From Chitinophagaceae bacterium UBA4407 (GTDB lineage: Bacteria; Bacteroidota; Bacteroidia; Chitinophagales; Chitinophagaceae): a stretch of DNA of 64,000 nucleotides. Below the pieces are notes generated by a model. It searched no databases. It saw nothing but the letters and a program-made list of their open reading frames with translations, and was not told the origin of the DNA. A program made the position numbers and the translations under genes. The stretch spans positions 1-64,000 of the forward strand of contig DGQT01000045.1 in NCBI GenBank assembly GCA_002390845.1, written 5' to 3'. Position 1 is the stretch's first letter. Each line of letters starts with the position of its first letter. Below are positions 10,251-18,744 of the stretch, in pieces.

Positions 10251-10535
10251 TTTGTTGATTTTATGATAACGACATTATTAAATGCTTTTATGCTGCTTTT
10301 TGTTATAGAAAAGTTGGCAGATATATTTTTTTTCATAAAAAATATCTTGCAAGTACTTGAAAATCAGCTTAAAAATAAAAAAAGAAGAAGTGAGGTCAAA
10401 AAACTGTTCAGGAATAAGCTTTTACTTTAGGTCTGAAAGAGTGCTTTAAAAAGTTTTCAACAACCACAAAAAATAATTTTGAAATGCGCCCCATTATTGT
10501 AATTTAGTGCCAGAATTTAATGGGTTAGTAAGTAA

Positions 10536-10566
10536 GGGGTCGGCGTAAATGCCGACTCTTTTTTTG
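10536..10566 (+). terminator. Intrinsic terminator without an assigned upstream gene
   Basis: Stem GTCGGC / GCCGAC (10539-10544 with 10551-10556), extendable by wobble pairs, followed by TCTTTTTTTG. Good plus-strand terminator architecture, but the nearest annotated gene to its left is on the minus strand. Confidence 0.6.
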
Positions 10567-10626
10567 TGCATATAACCGATTTTATTTTAGAATAATACTA
10601 TGCCTTGATGAAAGATATTCTGAAAT

Positions 10627-10850
10627 TACAAGAGTGCACTATTGAAACAAGTTGGGGCAGTACGTCATACTTCGCTTAAATGTCGCCATGGAAAAAGAAC
10701 CCCGAACCGAGCGTGGCAAGAGAAGCTTAATATTAAATCACCAGCCTGTTACATAAAAATTCTATTGAATACCGAAGACATTATTTTGTACCCGGCAATA
10801 TGATCATCTGTTTACCTGCTCTTGCGTCGCACTCTTGTGCTGCATAAATT
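10627..10850. repeat. Intergenic palindromic repeat, copy 2
   Basis: Left part has ACAAGAGTGCAC, then the alternative module from CTTCGCTTAAATGTCGCCATG to GAACCGAGCGTGGCAA (10670-10720). The right part has the core CTTGCGTCGCACTCTTGTGC (10820-10839). It ends about 55 bp before radA. A TTG inside the core gives a false 28-residue extension to radA. Confidence 0.75.
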
Positions 10851-10905
10851 CTATTCAGCAATTCGAATGTTAGTGTATTATTGCGACTGCAACTATCTTT
10901 ATACA

Positions 10906-12279
10906 ATGAGTAAAATTAAAACAGCATTCTTCTGTAGTAATTGCGGTTACGAAAGCACGAAGTGGGTGGGTAAATGCCCATCGTGTAATCAATGGAATAC
11001 TTTTATTGAAGAAGTGATTGATAAAGGAAATAATAAAACCAACGATACCTGGAAAAATTATAACTCAGAAAAAAGAACAACAGTAACGATTGCTTTAAAC
11101 GATGTAACCAGTAAAGAAGAAAAAAGAATCATTACTGCCGATCCTGAATTGAACCGCGTACTGGGTGGTGGCATTGTTGCCGGAAGTATTGTGCTTGTTG
11201 CAGGTGAACCAGGTATTGGCAAAAGCACCTTGCTTTTACAAGATGCGTTGGAACTTACAAATATTGTTACACTTTATATAAGCGGCGAAGAAAGTGAACA
11301 GCAAATTAAGATGCGTGCAGACCGTTTGAAAATAATTAATGAAAATTTTTACCTGCTTACAGAAACATCTACGCACATTATTTTCCAGGAAATAAAAAAA
11401 TTAAAACCGCAATTGGTAATTGTAGATTCGGTGCAAACACTGCAATCAGATCTTATAGAATCAACGCCGGGTAGTATAACACAAATACGTGAATGTACTG
11501 CAGCATTTCAACGGTTTGCAAAGGAAACAGATACGCCTGTTTTTTTAATCGGTCATATAACTAAAGATGGAACGATTGCAGGTCCGAAACTTTTAGAACA
11601 CATGGTAGATACGGTATTGCAGTTCGAAGGCGACCGCCATTATGCGTACCGTATCTTGCGCACTTTAAAAAACCGTTTTGGAAGCACGTCTGAACTGGGT
11701 ATTTATGAAATGACCGGCGAAGGAATGCGTGCAGTATTAAACCCTTCAGAAATTTTAATCAATCAGAAAGAAGATCAGTTAAGCGGCAGCGCTATTGCTG
11801 CAAGTATGGAAGGATTACGGCCCCTGTTAATTGAAGTGCAGGCGCTGGTAACACAAAGCGTTTATGGCACACCGCAAAGAACAGTTACAGGTTTAGATTT
11901 AAGAAGATTGCAATTATTATTGGCTGTTCTTGAAAAGCGGGGCGGTTTTCATTTTGGTGTTAAAGATGTTTTTGTAAATATTGCCGGGGGCTTGAAAGTA
12001 GAAGATCCTTCTATTGATCTTGCAGTAACCTGCTCTCTGCTTTCTTCTTACGAAGACATAGCGTTACCTCAACATATTTGTTTTGCAGGCGAAGTTGGAT
12101 TAAATGGTGAGATACGCGCCGTTAACCGCATTGAACAAAGAATAGCCGAAGCAGAAAAATTAGGCTTTGAAAAAATAATTGTTTCCAAGTTCAATAAAAA
12201 AGGCTTTGATAAAAACCAGTTCAAAATTGAAGTGGTGGCCCTGGGCCGGGTAGATGAAGTATACCGGTATCTTTTTTAA
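10906..12279 (+). CDS. radA: DNA repair protein RadA (Sms)
   Basis: RecA-like ATPase that promotes branch migration of recombination intermediates. The 457 residues show, in order, a C4 zinc finger (CxxC at 10-13 and 24-27), a Walker A motif GEPGIGKST (about 100-108), the RadA-specific KNRFGS motif (about 255-260), and a C-terminal Lon-protease-like domain (GGLKVEDPSIDLAV, FAGEVGLNGEIRAV). Length and order are standard. The ATG at 10906 was chosen because MSKIKTAFFCSNCG is the usual family N-terminus; the longer frame from the TTG at 10822 starts inside an intergenic repeat. The comF-like gene follows 35 bp downstream on the same strand. Confidence 0.96.
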   Translation: MSKIKTAFFCSNCGYESTKWVGKCPSCNQWNTFIEEVIDKGNNKTNDTWKNYNSEKRTTVTIALNDVTSKEEKRIITADPELNRVLGGGIVAGSIVLVAGEPGIGKSTLLLQDALELTNIVTLYISGEESEQQIKMRADRLKIINENFYLLTETSTHIIFQEIKKLKPQLVIVDSVQTLQSDLIESTPGSITQIRECTAAFQRFAKETDTPVFLIGHITKDGTIAGPKLLEHMVDTVLQFEGDRHYAYRILRTLKNRFGSTSELGIYEMTGEGMRAVLNPSEILINQKEDQLSGSAIAASMEGLRPLLIEVQALVTQSVYGTPQRTVTGLDLRRLQLLLAVLEKRGGFHFGVKDVFVNIAGGLKVEDPSIDLAVTCSLLSSYEDIALPQHICFAGEVGLNGEIRAVNRIEQRIAEAEKLGFEKIIVSKFNKKGFDKNQFKIEVVALGRVDEVYRYLF

Positions 12280-12314
12280 TAGTTTGCATTTTTAGTAAAG
12301 ATTTTTTATCTTGA

Positions 12315-13019
12315 ATGGTGATCAAAACCATTACCTCATATCTCAACGATTTTACCCATCTTTTCTTTCCGCACAATTGCGAAGGTTGTGGCACCGATGT
12401 ATTGGAAAACGAAACCATGCTTTGCGCTGCATGTTTATTAAAGTTGCCCGAAACCGGATTCATCAATATGGCAGATAACCCTGTTGAAAAAATATTTTAC
12501 GGCCGCATAAAAGTTGAAGCAGCAGGCAGTGCTTTTTATTTTAATAAAGATTCTTTATTGCAGCATCTTATTGTTGATTTAAAATATCATAGCAATAAAA
12601 ATCCGGGCTTTTATCTCGGCAAATTGCTCGGTTACAAACTGGCGCAATCTGCAAGATTCAATGCTGTGGATGCAATTATTCCATTGCCTTTAAACAAACG
12701 CAAGGAAAAGAAAAGAGGCTATAACCAGGCCGCAGTTATTGCCGAAGGCATAACCGAAGTATGGCAAAAACCTGTTCTTAAAAACAGTGTTGAACGAATG
12801 ATATTTACCGAAACACAAACTCACAAAGACCGTGTTAGCCGCTGGCAAACAATGAAGGATGTTTTTAATGTGAGCGATAAGTATTCAATAGAAAACAAAC
12901 ACATCTTATTAATCGATGATATTGTTACAACCGGCGCTACATTAGAAGCCTGCGGTGCAAAAATTTTAGAAGCCAGCGGTACAAAATTGAGTATTGTAAC
13001 AGTAGCCTATACGATCTAA
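12315..13019 (+). CDS. ComF-family phosphoribosyltransferase-like protein
   Basis: Protein of 234 residues with the ComF layout. Two CxxC pairs near the N-terminus (CEGC and CAAC, about residues 22-42) suggest a zinc-binding site. A type I phosphoribosyltransferase domain follows, with the PRPP-binding motif ILLIDDIVTTGATL at about 197-210. ComF proteins take part in DNA uptake in naturally competent bacteria; in Bacteroidota the role is not established, so the function here is by family only. It lies 35 bp after radA and is probably co-transcribed with it. A repeat copy begins 10 bp after the stop. Confidence 0.9.
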   Translation: MVIKTITSYLNDFTHLFFPHNCEGCGTDVLENETMLCAACLLKLPETGFINMADNPVEKIFYGRIKVEAAGSAFYFNKDSLLQHLIVDLKYHSNKNPGFYLGKLLGYKLAQSARFNAVDAIIPLPLNKRKEKKRGYNQAAVIAEGITEVWQKPVLKNSVERMIFTETQTHKDRVSRWQTMKDVFNVSDKYSIENKHILLIDDIVTTGATLEACGAKILEASGTKLSIVTVAYTI

Positions 13020-13029
13020 AAAGAAAGAA

Positions 13030-13257
13030 TTTTTTGTAGCCGGGCTTTTGGATTTCTATTAAGCATCCTTGCGTCGCACTCTTGTACGTTCGGATTATGA
13101 TTGAGCAAGCTGCGAGCCATGAGCTACGAGCCGTGAGCAAAATACAAGGGCTCATAGCTCGCAGCCCAAAACTCATAGCTATTCTTCAGTACAAGAGTGC
13201 GACGCAACAAAAGCTTCATATATATTCTTCAGCCTGGTTCAAAAAAAGTATTTCCCA
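13030..13257. repeat. Intergenic palindromic repeat, copy 3 (complete, type example)
   Basis: The clearest full copy. The left end TTTTTTGTAGCCGGGCTTTTG and right end GCCTGGTTCAAAAAAA are inverted. Inside them CTTGCGTCGCACTCTTGTAC (13068-13087) is inverted against GTACAAGAGTGCGACGCAA (13189-13207). The centre holds a second nested palindrome (GCTGCGAGCCATGAGCTA against GGGCTCATAGCTCGCAGC). The whole unit could fold into one long hairpin. It begins 10 bp after the comF-like stop codon. Confidence 0.85.
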
Positions 13258-13322
13258 AAGATTTTTATTACTTAGGTGCCTTTTAAAACAACAGCATTTT
13301 ATTTCGCATTACATTTGAACCA

Positions 13323-14714
13323 ATGAAAAGCAAATACCTCTTTATTATTTGTGCAATTGTTATTGGCGGCTTTATTACTTCGTGTAAAAAAACTTCATTT
13401 ATTACAAGCAGCGATGCACTGCTGTTTACCTCAACCGATACATTGCATTTTGGCACTGTGTTTACTGCAACGGGTTCCATTACACAATCGTTTAAAATAT
13501 TTAATCCAAATGATCAGAAGCTCTTAATCAATAAGGTGGCTTTGCAGGGCGGCACAGCATCTTCATTTAAATTAAATATCGATGGCACTGCAAGCTCCTC
13601 ATTTTCTAATATTGAAATAGCACCGAACGACAGCATGTATATTTTTGTTGCAGTAAATATTTCTAATGGTACAACCAACTTTTCTTTTTTTATACAGGAT
13701 AGTATTGGCATTAACTATAATGGCAAAGAAACTTTTGTTCAGTTAGATGCGTATGGACAGAATGCACGCTTTCTCAAAAACGCAGCAGTCACAAAAGATA
13801 CTCTTTGGAATAGTGATTTGCCTGTTGTAATTATTGGTGCATTCAATGTTAACCAGGGGAAAACGCTAACGATCAATAAAGGTGTACAGGTATATTGCCA
13901 TGCAGATGCAGCAGTAACGATAAATGGAAGCTTAAAAACATTCGGTGAAAAAGATGAAAGCGAAAGAGTAATTTTTCGTGGCGACAGGCTCGATGATTAT
14001 TATAAAGACCTGCCCGGAAGCTGGCCCGGTATTATTTTCGGTAAGAGCAGTATTAACAACCAACTTAGCTTCACGAATATTTATAATGCAACTAATGCAG
14101 TGTTTGCAGACAATCCCGCAACAAACAATAACCCAAAAATTATAATGAATCAATGCATCATAAACAATGCATCAGTAACCGGTATATTCGGAGTTTACAG
14201 TAGTATCAATGCAACCAATTGTTTGATCAGCAATTGCGCAAACAATATAAAAATTGCAGCGGGTGGAAACTATAATTTTACGCACTGCACCGTAGCTTCT
14301 TATAACACCAATTTACTGTTTCATGAAACCCCCGTTCTTTCTATTGGAGATATAGACGATAACAACCAGGCTTTCCCGCTTGCCGCAAACTTTGTCAACT
14401 CCATTTTTTACGGCGATGATGGTTATGTTACAGAAGAAATAGCTATACAGCAAACAGTAAACAACCCTTTTTCTTTAAACTTTGAAAATGTTTTGTACAA
14501 ATCAACAAACATTGCAACTACAGGGTTTATAAACAGTATTCAGGGTTTAGCACCGGCCTTTGTAAGTATTGATTATACCAACAATAAATACGACTTTCAG
14601 TTGTTGCCAGAATCTCCCTGTGTAAATGCCGGAAAAAGTACTTCAATATCGTTGGATTTAGATGGTAACCCCAGGGATACCAGCCCTGATATCGGCTGTT
14701 ACGAACTACAATAA
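13323..14714 (+). CDS. Secreted lipoprotein with parallel beta-helix-like repeats
   Basis: Protein of 463 residues with a lipoprotein signal peptide (lipobox ITSC, Cys at about 21). The N-terminal ~120 residues are rich in short beta-strand patterns (LLFTSTDTLHFGTVFTATGS), like choice-of-anchor or abnormal-spindle-like Ig modules. The remainder has repeated short strands and Asn-rich turns (GVQVYCHADAAVTINGSLKTFG, NCLISNCANNIKIAAGGNYNFTHCT) typical of right-handed beta-helix proteins, and it ends LDGNPRDTSPDIGCYEL, a common C-terminal signature in such surface proteins. The ligand is unknown. A TACATTTG box lies at 13310-13317, very close to the start, so any leader would be minimal. Confidence 0.75.
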   Translation: MKSKYLFIICAIVIGGFITSCKKTSFITSSDALLFTSTDTLHFGTVFTATGSITQSFKIFNPNDQKLLINKVALQGGTASSFKLNIDGTASSSFSNIEIAPNDSMYIFVAVNISNGTTNFSFFIQDSIGINYNGKETFVQLDAYGQNARFLKNAAVTKDTLWNSDLPVVIIGAFNVNQGKTLTINKGVQVYCHADAAVTINGSLKTFGEKDESERVIFRGDRLDDYYKDLPGSWPGIIFGKSSINNQLSFTNIYNATNAVFADNPATNNNPKIIMNQCIINNASVTGIFGVYSSINATNCLISNCANNIKIAAGGNYNFTHCTVASYNTNLLFHETPVLSIGDIDDNNQAFPLAANFVNSIFYGDDGYVTEEIAIQQTVNNPFSLNFENVLYKSTNIATTGFINSIQGLAPAFVSIDYTNNKYDFQLLPESPCVNAGKSTSISLDLDGNPRDTSPDIGCYELQ

Positions 14715-14802
14715 CAAAACTTTACCCGCAGTACGGATAAACCTTTTTACTTTTGAGCTGTTGTTAATCTTACTTATTAAATTAAATCTAAAACTTTCAA
14801 AA

Positions 14803-15375
14803 ATGAAAATTATTCTAGCTGCAATGCTATTTATAGCCTGCACTTCAGCAACCGTTAAAAATACCAACCAAATGAAAACAGAAGACGAAACAACTGCTGC
14901 CTCAAAAACGATCTACGATTTCAAGATTAAATCATTAGATGGTGGTATAATTGATTTTTCAAAATACAAAGGCAAAAAAATATTGATCGTGAACACTGCT
15001 TCACATTGTGGCTTTACACCTCAATACGAAGGCCTTGAAAAATTATACGAACAGCATAAAGACAAACTGGTAATCGTAGGTTTCCCTTCTGCAAATTTTG
15101 GGGATCAGGAATTTCATGCTGATACTGCAATACAAGCTTTCTGTAAAACACGTTTTGGTGTTACTTTTCCTTTAACCACAAGAGTTGATGTAAAAGGCGA
15201 TAACACAACAGAAATTTATAAATACCTGTGTAACAAAAGCGAGAACGGTGTTTTAGATGCTACCATCAGTTGGAATTTCAACAAATTTTTAATTGATGAA
15301 AATGGTAAACTGATTGCCTACTTCGACAGTAAGGTAACACCGGATAGCCCTGAAATATCAAAATATCTTAACTAG
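14803..15375 (+). CDS. Glutathione peroxidase-family thiol peroxidase, lipoprotein form
   Basis: Peroxide-reducing enzyme of 190 residues. The catalytic motif NTASHCGFTPQY has Cys69 in place of selenocysteine; the family motif WNFNKFLI near the C-terminus is also present. The N-terminus (MKIILAAMLFIACTSA) has a lipobox-like LFIAC, so the protein is probably exported and membrane anchored rather than cytoplasmic. The reductant is more likely thioredoxin than glutathione, as for other Cys forms (family knowledge). The ATG at 14803 was preferred over an upstream frame that overlaps the previous gene. The next feature is a strong terminator. Confidence 0.92.
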   Translation: MKIILAAMLFIACTSATVKNTNQMKTEDETTAASKTIYDFKIKSLDGGIIDFSKYKGKKILIVNTASHCGFTPQYEGLEKLYEQHKDKLVIVGFPSANFGDQEFHADTAIQAFCKTRFGVTFPLTTRVDVKGDNTTEIYKYLCNKSENGVLDATISWNFNKFLIDENGKLIAYFDSKVTPDSPEISKYLN

Positions 15376-15404
15376 AGAATTATTGAATCCGGGTAAATCA
15401 TAAA

Positions 15405-15438
15405 CCAAAAGCTGGCAATATTGCCAGCTTTTGGTTTT
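15405..15438 (+). terminator. Intrinsic terminator after the glutathione peroxidase gene
   Basis: Perfect palindrome CCAAAAGCTGGCAAT / ATTGCCAGCTTTTGG followed by TTTTC. It lies 30 bp after the stop codon and separates it from holB. Confidence 0.8.
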
Positions 15439-15470
15439 CATCATATCTGTCACTGTTTTATCTTCGCCTC

Positions 15471-16688
15471 ATGCAGTTCAGCGATATTATTGGCCAGCAA
15501 AATGTAAAACAGCACCTTATAGAAATGGTGCAGCACAGCCGCCTTAGCCATGCTTTATTGTTTCTTGGTAAAGAAGGCAGTGGTGCATTGCCACTGGCAT
15601 TAACTTTTGCACAATACATCAGCCTTATTCCTTCGGCAAAAGCTGTTGCAAATGCGGGCCCCTCGCTTTTTGGTGATGAACCCGTAGCTGCACCCAAAGC
15701 AGCATTACCCAATACAATTCAGGAAACAGATGAGTGGATGTTGCAACAAACTGCATATTCAAAAGCGGCAACATTTGTTCATCCGGATATTCATTTTTCT
15801 TACCCGGTAATACCCAGAAAAAGCGGCGATAAACCCAAAAGCACCGACTACATTACAGAGTGGCGGGAGTTTATTAAACTATCACCGTACGGCAATGCAT
15901 TCGACTGGCTGCAGTTTATTGGTGCAGAAAACAAACAAGGTAATATTACCGCCGAGGAATGCAACGACATCATCCGCCAGCTTAACCTGAAAAGTTTTGA
16001 AAGCGGTTATAAAATATTGCTGATGTGGATGCCAGAATACCTGGGCAAAGAAGGCAACAAATTATTAAAGCTGATTGAGGAACCACCGCCCGATACACTC
16101 TTTATTCTCGTTGCCGAAAACGAAGATCAGATATTGCCTACCATTCTTTCCCGCTGCCAGTTGGTAAAAATTCCGTTACCAGAAACTGCGGAAATAATAG
16201 AAGCACTTGAAACAAGAACCGGAGCCACCCCCGAAGCAGCTACCCAAATCGCCGCTATTGCCGAAGGTAATTACCGCGAAGCGCTTCAATTGTTGCAGCA
16301 TAGCGAAGAAGATTGGATCAACCTTTTAAGCGAATGGCTAAAGTTTACCATACGCAATATGTTGCCCGAGCAGGTAAAATGGGTAGCACAGGTAAGCGAA
16401 CTTGGCCGCGAAAAACAAAAACAATTGCTACTCTATTTTAATCATTTGCTCGAGCAAAGCATCCGCCTTAAAGCAATGGGCGACCAGTTAATAATGCCTG
16501 CCAGCGAAAAAGATTTTGCCCAGCGCCTCAACAAAATTGCATCGGTAAGCCAGCAGCAGGTCATCATCGAAGAACTAGATAAAGCAACTTATTATATAGA
16601 ACGCAATGCCAACGCAAAAATGCTCTTCCACGCCCTCACAATCAAATTGTGCCATATCATTCAACATAAAACCCTATTTTTGACCTGA
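15471..16688 (+). CDS. holB: DNA polymerase III delta' subunit-like clamp-loader ATPase
   Basis: Clamp-loader subunit of 405 residues that helps load the sliding clamp at replication forks. It starts MQFSDIIGQQNVKQHL, the usual beginning. The Walker A position is degenerate (GKEGSGAL, no Lys-Thr), as expected for a delta' subunit that does not hydrolyse ATP. The LIEEPPPDTLFILVAENEDQ and LPTILSRCQ motifs (sensor and SRC) are clear. It is longer than typical delta' because of an insertion between about residues 60 and 110. The downstream PSP1-family gene is a conserved neighbour of holB in Firmicutes and Bacteroidota. Confidence 0.9.
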   Translation: MQFSDIIGQQNVKQHLIEMVQHSRLSHALLFLGKEGSGALPLALTFAQYISLIPSAKAVANAGPSLFGDEPVAAPKAALPNTIQETDEWMLQQTAYSKAATFVHPDIHFSYPVIPRKSGDKPKSTDYITEWREFIKLSPYGNAFDWLQFIGAENKQGNITAEECNDIIRQLNLKSFESGYKILLMWMPEYLGKEGNKLLKLIEEPPPDTLFILVAENEDQILPTILSRCQLVKIPLPETAEIIEALETRTGATPEAATQIAAIAEGNYREALQLLQHSEEDWINLLSEWLKFTIRNMLPEQVKWVAQVSELGREKQKQLLLYFNHLLEQSIRLKAMGDQLIMPASEKDFAQRLNKIASVSQQQVIIEELDKATYYIERNANAKMLFHALTIKLCHIIQHKTLFLT

Positions 16689-16700
16689 GGTGATTGAAGG

Positions 16701-16990
16701 ATTTTTTTGTGAACCGGGCATTTGTTTTCCATGGGATCGTCCCTTGCGTCGCACTCTTGTACACTATATCTTTTTTCGGCATAAACAGCCGCGCAGTTCA
16801 TAAAGCGTTGCCGTTTATTTAAATACAGTTGAAAACCAAAGTTTTATAACCATGTGCAGTAACATATTAATTGTTCTGAAAGTAATAGATGCACATAAAG
16901 TTTCGGCTGTTTTGCCTAATATATAAATAATCCCTCAAGTGTGCGACGCAAGTAAAGTTTCATAGTATTGCCGCTGCCTGGTATCAAATA
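16701..16990. repeat. Intergenic palindromic repeat, copy 4 (complete)
   Basis: The left end TTTTTTTGTGAACCGGGCATTTG is followed by the core CTTGCGTCGCACTCTTGTAC (16743-16762). The right half has TCAAGTGTGCGACGCAAG (about 16934-16952), AAAGTTTCATAG and GCCTGGTATCAAATA. It begins 13 bp after the holB stop and fills most of the 392-bp gap before the PSP1 gene. Confidence 0.8.
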
Positions 16991-17080
16991 TCTTCTCCCC
17001 ACATCAAAACTGTGCTCATGCTGTAAAGCGTGGCATTGCAAATCGTAAATCTTAATTCGAACAATTGTAAATCATTTGAT

Positions 17081-18406
17081 ATGGCATGTGGATCTTGTGG
17101 TACCGGTAAGCCAAACGGATGTAAAAGTAACGGGGGCTGCAGCACCGGCGGCTGCAACCGGATGAACGTACACGACTGGTTATTAAACCTGCCTTTCAGC
17201 GACCCGGAAAGCACCTGCAAAGTGATTGAGGTAACTTTTAACCAGGGCAGCCGTAAAGATTTTTTCAGAAACAATACGTTGCAATATTTTGAAAAGGGCG
17301 AATACGTAACGCTTGAAGGTGTTAGTGGTTTTGATGTAGGCGAAGTAAGTTTAACCGGCGAACTGGTACGCCTGCAGATGAAGAAAAAAAGTGTGGATGA
17401 ATTTAACCCCGACATGAAAAGGGTGTTACGCCGCAGCACCGAAAAAGATATTGAACTGCACCTGCTGAATAAAGCAAGGGAACAGGAGGCATTAATGCGC
17501 AGCCGCGCCATCATCCGCACCCTTAACCTGCAAATGAAATTGATTGAGGTAGAAATTCAAAGCGATGGCAAAAAAGCAACCTTCTTTTATACAGCTGAAG
17601 ACCGTGTAGATTTTCGCGAACTGATTCGGGTACTGGCAAGCGAATACAAGGTAAAAGTTGAAATGCGGCAGATCGGAATTCGCCAGGAAGCAGCAAAAGT
17701 AGGAGGCATTGGTAGTTGTGGCCGTGAACTTTGCTGTAGTACCTGGCTTACAGATTTTAAAAGTGTTACCACTACGGCTGCCCGGTATCAGAATTTATCT
17801 ATTAACCAAACAAAACTCAGCGGCCAGTGCGGCAGGTTAAAATGCTGTCTTAATTACGAGTTGGATACTTACCTTGATGCTTTGCAACATTTCCCGGATA
17901 ATGCAGATTCTCTGCAAACCACCAAGGGTTATGCCAACCTGATAAAGAAAGATATTTTTAAAAACCTGATGTGGTACACTTTGCCCGACAGCAGCAAGCA
18001 TTACCCGCTTACCATACAACGTGTAAAAGAAATCCAGAAGATCAATGCCCGCGGAGAAAAAGTTGATGAACTACAACCCGTAGATCTTTCTGCCGGTAAA
18101 AACGCAGAAGCTGAACATGGTTTTGTAGAACTGGTGGGCCAGGTAAGTTTACGCAGCCTGGAGAAAACCAGCAGAAGGGCAAGGGAAAAAGAAAACAGGC
18201 CACCCGATCGTAGAAATAGCGACAATCAGCCGGAACGCAGATCCAATGAGAGGCCGCAGGATCGCAGGCCAAATGAGCGTCCACCAGATCGCAGAAACAA
18301 CGACCGGCAGCCAGACCGAAAAAATATTAACAGGCCTCCGGGCAAGCCCCAGTTTCAACCACGAAAGCCACAGGGTCCGCCACCACCGCCGGCTGAAAAT
18401 AAATAA
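17081..18406 (+). CDS. PSP1-domain protein (RicT/YaaT-like) with Arg/Pro-rich tail
   Basis: Protein of 441 residues. The N-terminus is Cys-rich (CGSCGTGKPNGCKSNGGCST). The PSP1 domain follows, with its conserved Cys clusters GSCGRELCCSTWL and GQCGRLKCCLNYE. In Bacillus the homologue RicT (YaaT) works in an Fe-S-containing complex that affects RNA maturation and biofilm control; a similar role here is an inference. The last ~65 residues are an unusual low-complexity tail of repeated Arg-Pro units (RPPDRR, NERPQDRR, RQPDRK), ending in a proline run. The start at 17081 gives MACGSCG; the upstream in-frame extension lacks family similarity. It follows holB in the conserved order, but gldH, which often comes next in flavobacteria, is absent. 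Confidence 0.9.
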   Translation: MACGSCGTGKPNGCKSNGGCSTGGCNRMNVHDWLLNLPFSDPESTCKVIEVTFNQGSRKDFFRNNTLQYFEKGEYVTLEGVSGFDVGEVSLTGELVRLQMKKKSVDEFNPDMKRVLRRSTEKDIELHLLNKAREQEALMRSRAIIRTLNLQMKLIEVEIQSDGKKATFFYTAEDRVDFRELIRVLASEYKVKVEMRQIGIRQEAAKVGGIGSCGRELCCSTWLTDFKSVTTTAARYQNLSINQTKLSGQCGRLKCCLNYELDTYLDALQHFPDNADSLQTTKGYANLIKKDIFKNLMWYTLPDSSKHYPLTIQRVKEIQKINARGEKVDELQPVDLSAGKNAEAEHGFVELVGQVSLRSLEKTSRRAREKENRPPDRRNSDNQPERRSNERPQDRRPNERPPDRRNNDRQPDRKNINRPPGKPQFQPRKPQGPPPPPAENK

Positions 18407-18419
18407 AGATCGTTTTATA

Positions 18420-18453
18420 AAATCGCTTCCTGATAGAAGCGATTTTTTTTTGT
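18420..18453 (+). terminator. Intrinsic terminator after the PSP1 gene
   Basis: Stem AAATCGCTTC / GAAGCGATTT (18420-18429 with 18436-18445), 6-nt loop, followed by a run of T. It lies 14 bp after the stop codon. Confidence 0.9.
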
Positions 18454-18487
18454 TTTGCCGCATTTTTCAACAGGGTGTTGCAACATT

Positions 18488-18743
18488 CTTTTTAACCCGG
18501 CAGAAGAAATTCTATAAGGCTTCTGTTGCGTCGCACACTTCGGCTGAAAGTAATGCTATTGGGCAAAGAAGAACCACAAAGACACCAAGGCTCACTAAGT
18601 ATTTATGCAATTTTATGTTTTTGTGACTTTGTAGTTAAAAAAAATTTCACGTGTTCACCGCTTCGCTTAAATGTTGCCATGTAAACGGAACTTTGAACCG
18701 AGCGTGGCAACAACCAATGCCATTTAAAACTTAAGCCGGGCCA
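18488..18743. repeat. Intergenic palindromic repeat, copy 5 (mixed modules)
   Basis: The left arm is TTTTAACCCGGC ... GGCTTCTGTTGCGTCGCACACTT (to 18540). The right arm instead uses the alternative module CTTCGCTTAAATGTTGCCATG ... GAACCGAGCGTGGCAA (18661-18710) and closes at AAGCCGGGCC. It fills the gap between the PSP1 terminator and the YihY stop codon. Confidence 0.75.
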
Positions 18744-18744
18744 A

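Larger units (their letters stand above)
10162..10626. other. Intergenic region upstream of the second SusC operon
   Basis: AT-rich gap. It holds the possible susC promoter at the left, a 55-codon open frame with a hydrophobic N-terminus and a basic C-terminus at 10263-10430 on the plus strand (no recognisable family, not called as a gene), and a plus-strand hairpin with a U-tract at 10536-10566. The hairpin has no obvious gene in front of it, so a small RNA or this short frame are possible sources of a transcript. Confidence 0.4.

Noticed and set aside
10822..10905. 28-residue N-terminal extension of RadA
   Set aside because: It starts at a TTG inside the repeat core CTTGCGTCGCAC and has no family similarity; the zinc-finger N-terminus begins at 10906.
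13082..13318. 78-codon plus-strand open frame
   Set aside because: Runs through repeat copy 3; the sequence is palindromic DNA rather than a gene.
16984..17520. 178-codon minus-strand open frame
   Set aside because: Antisense shadow of the well-supported PSP1 gene.
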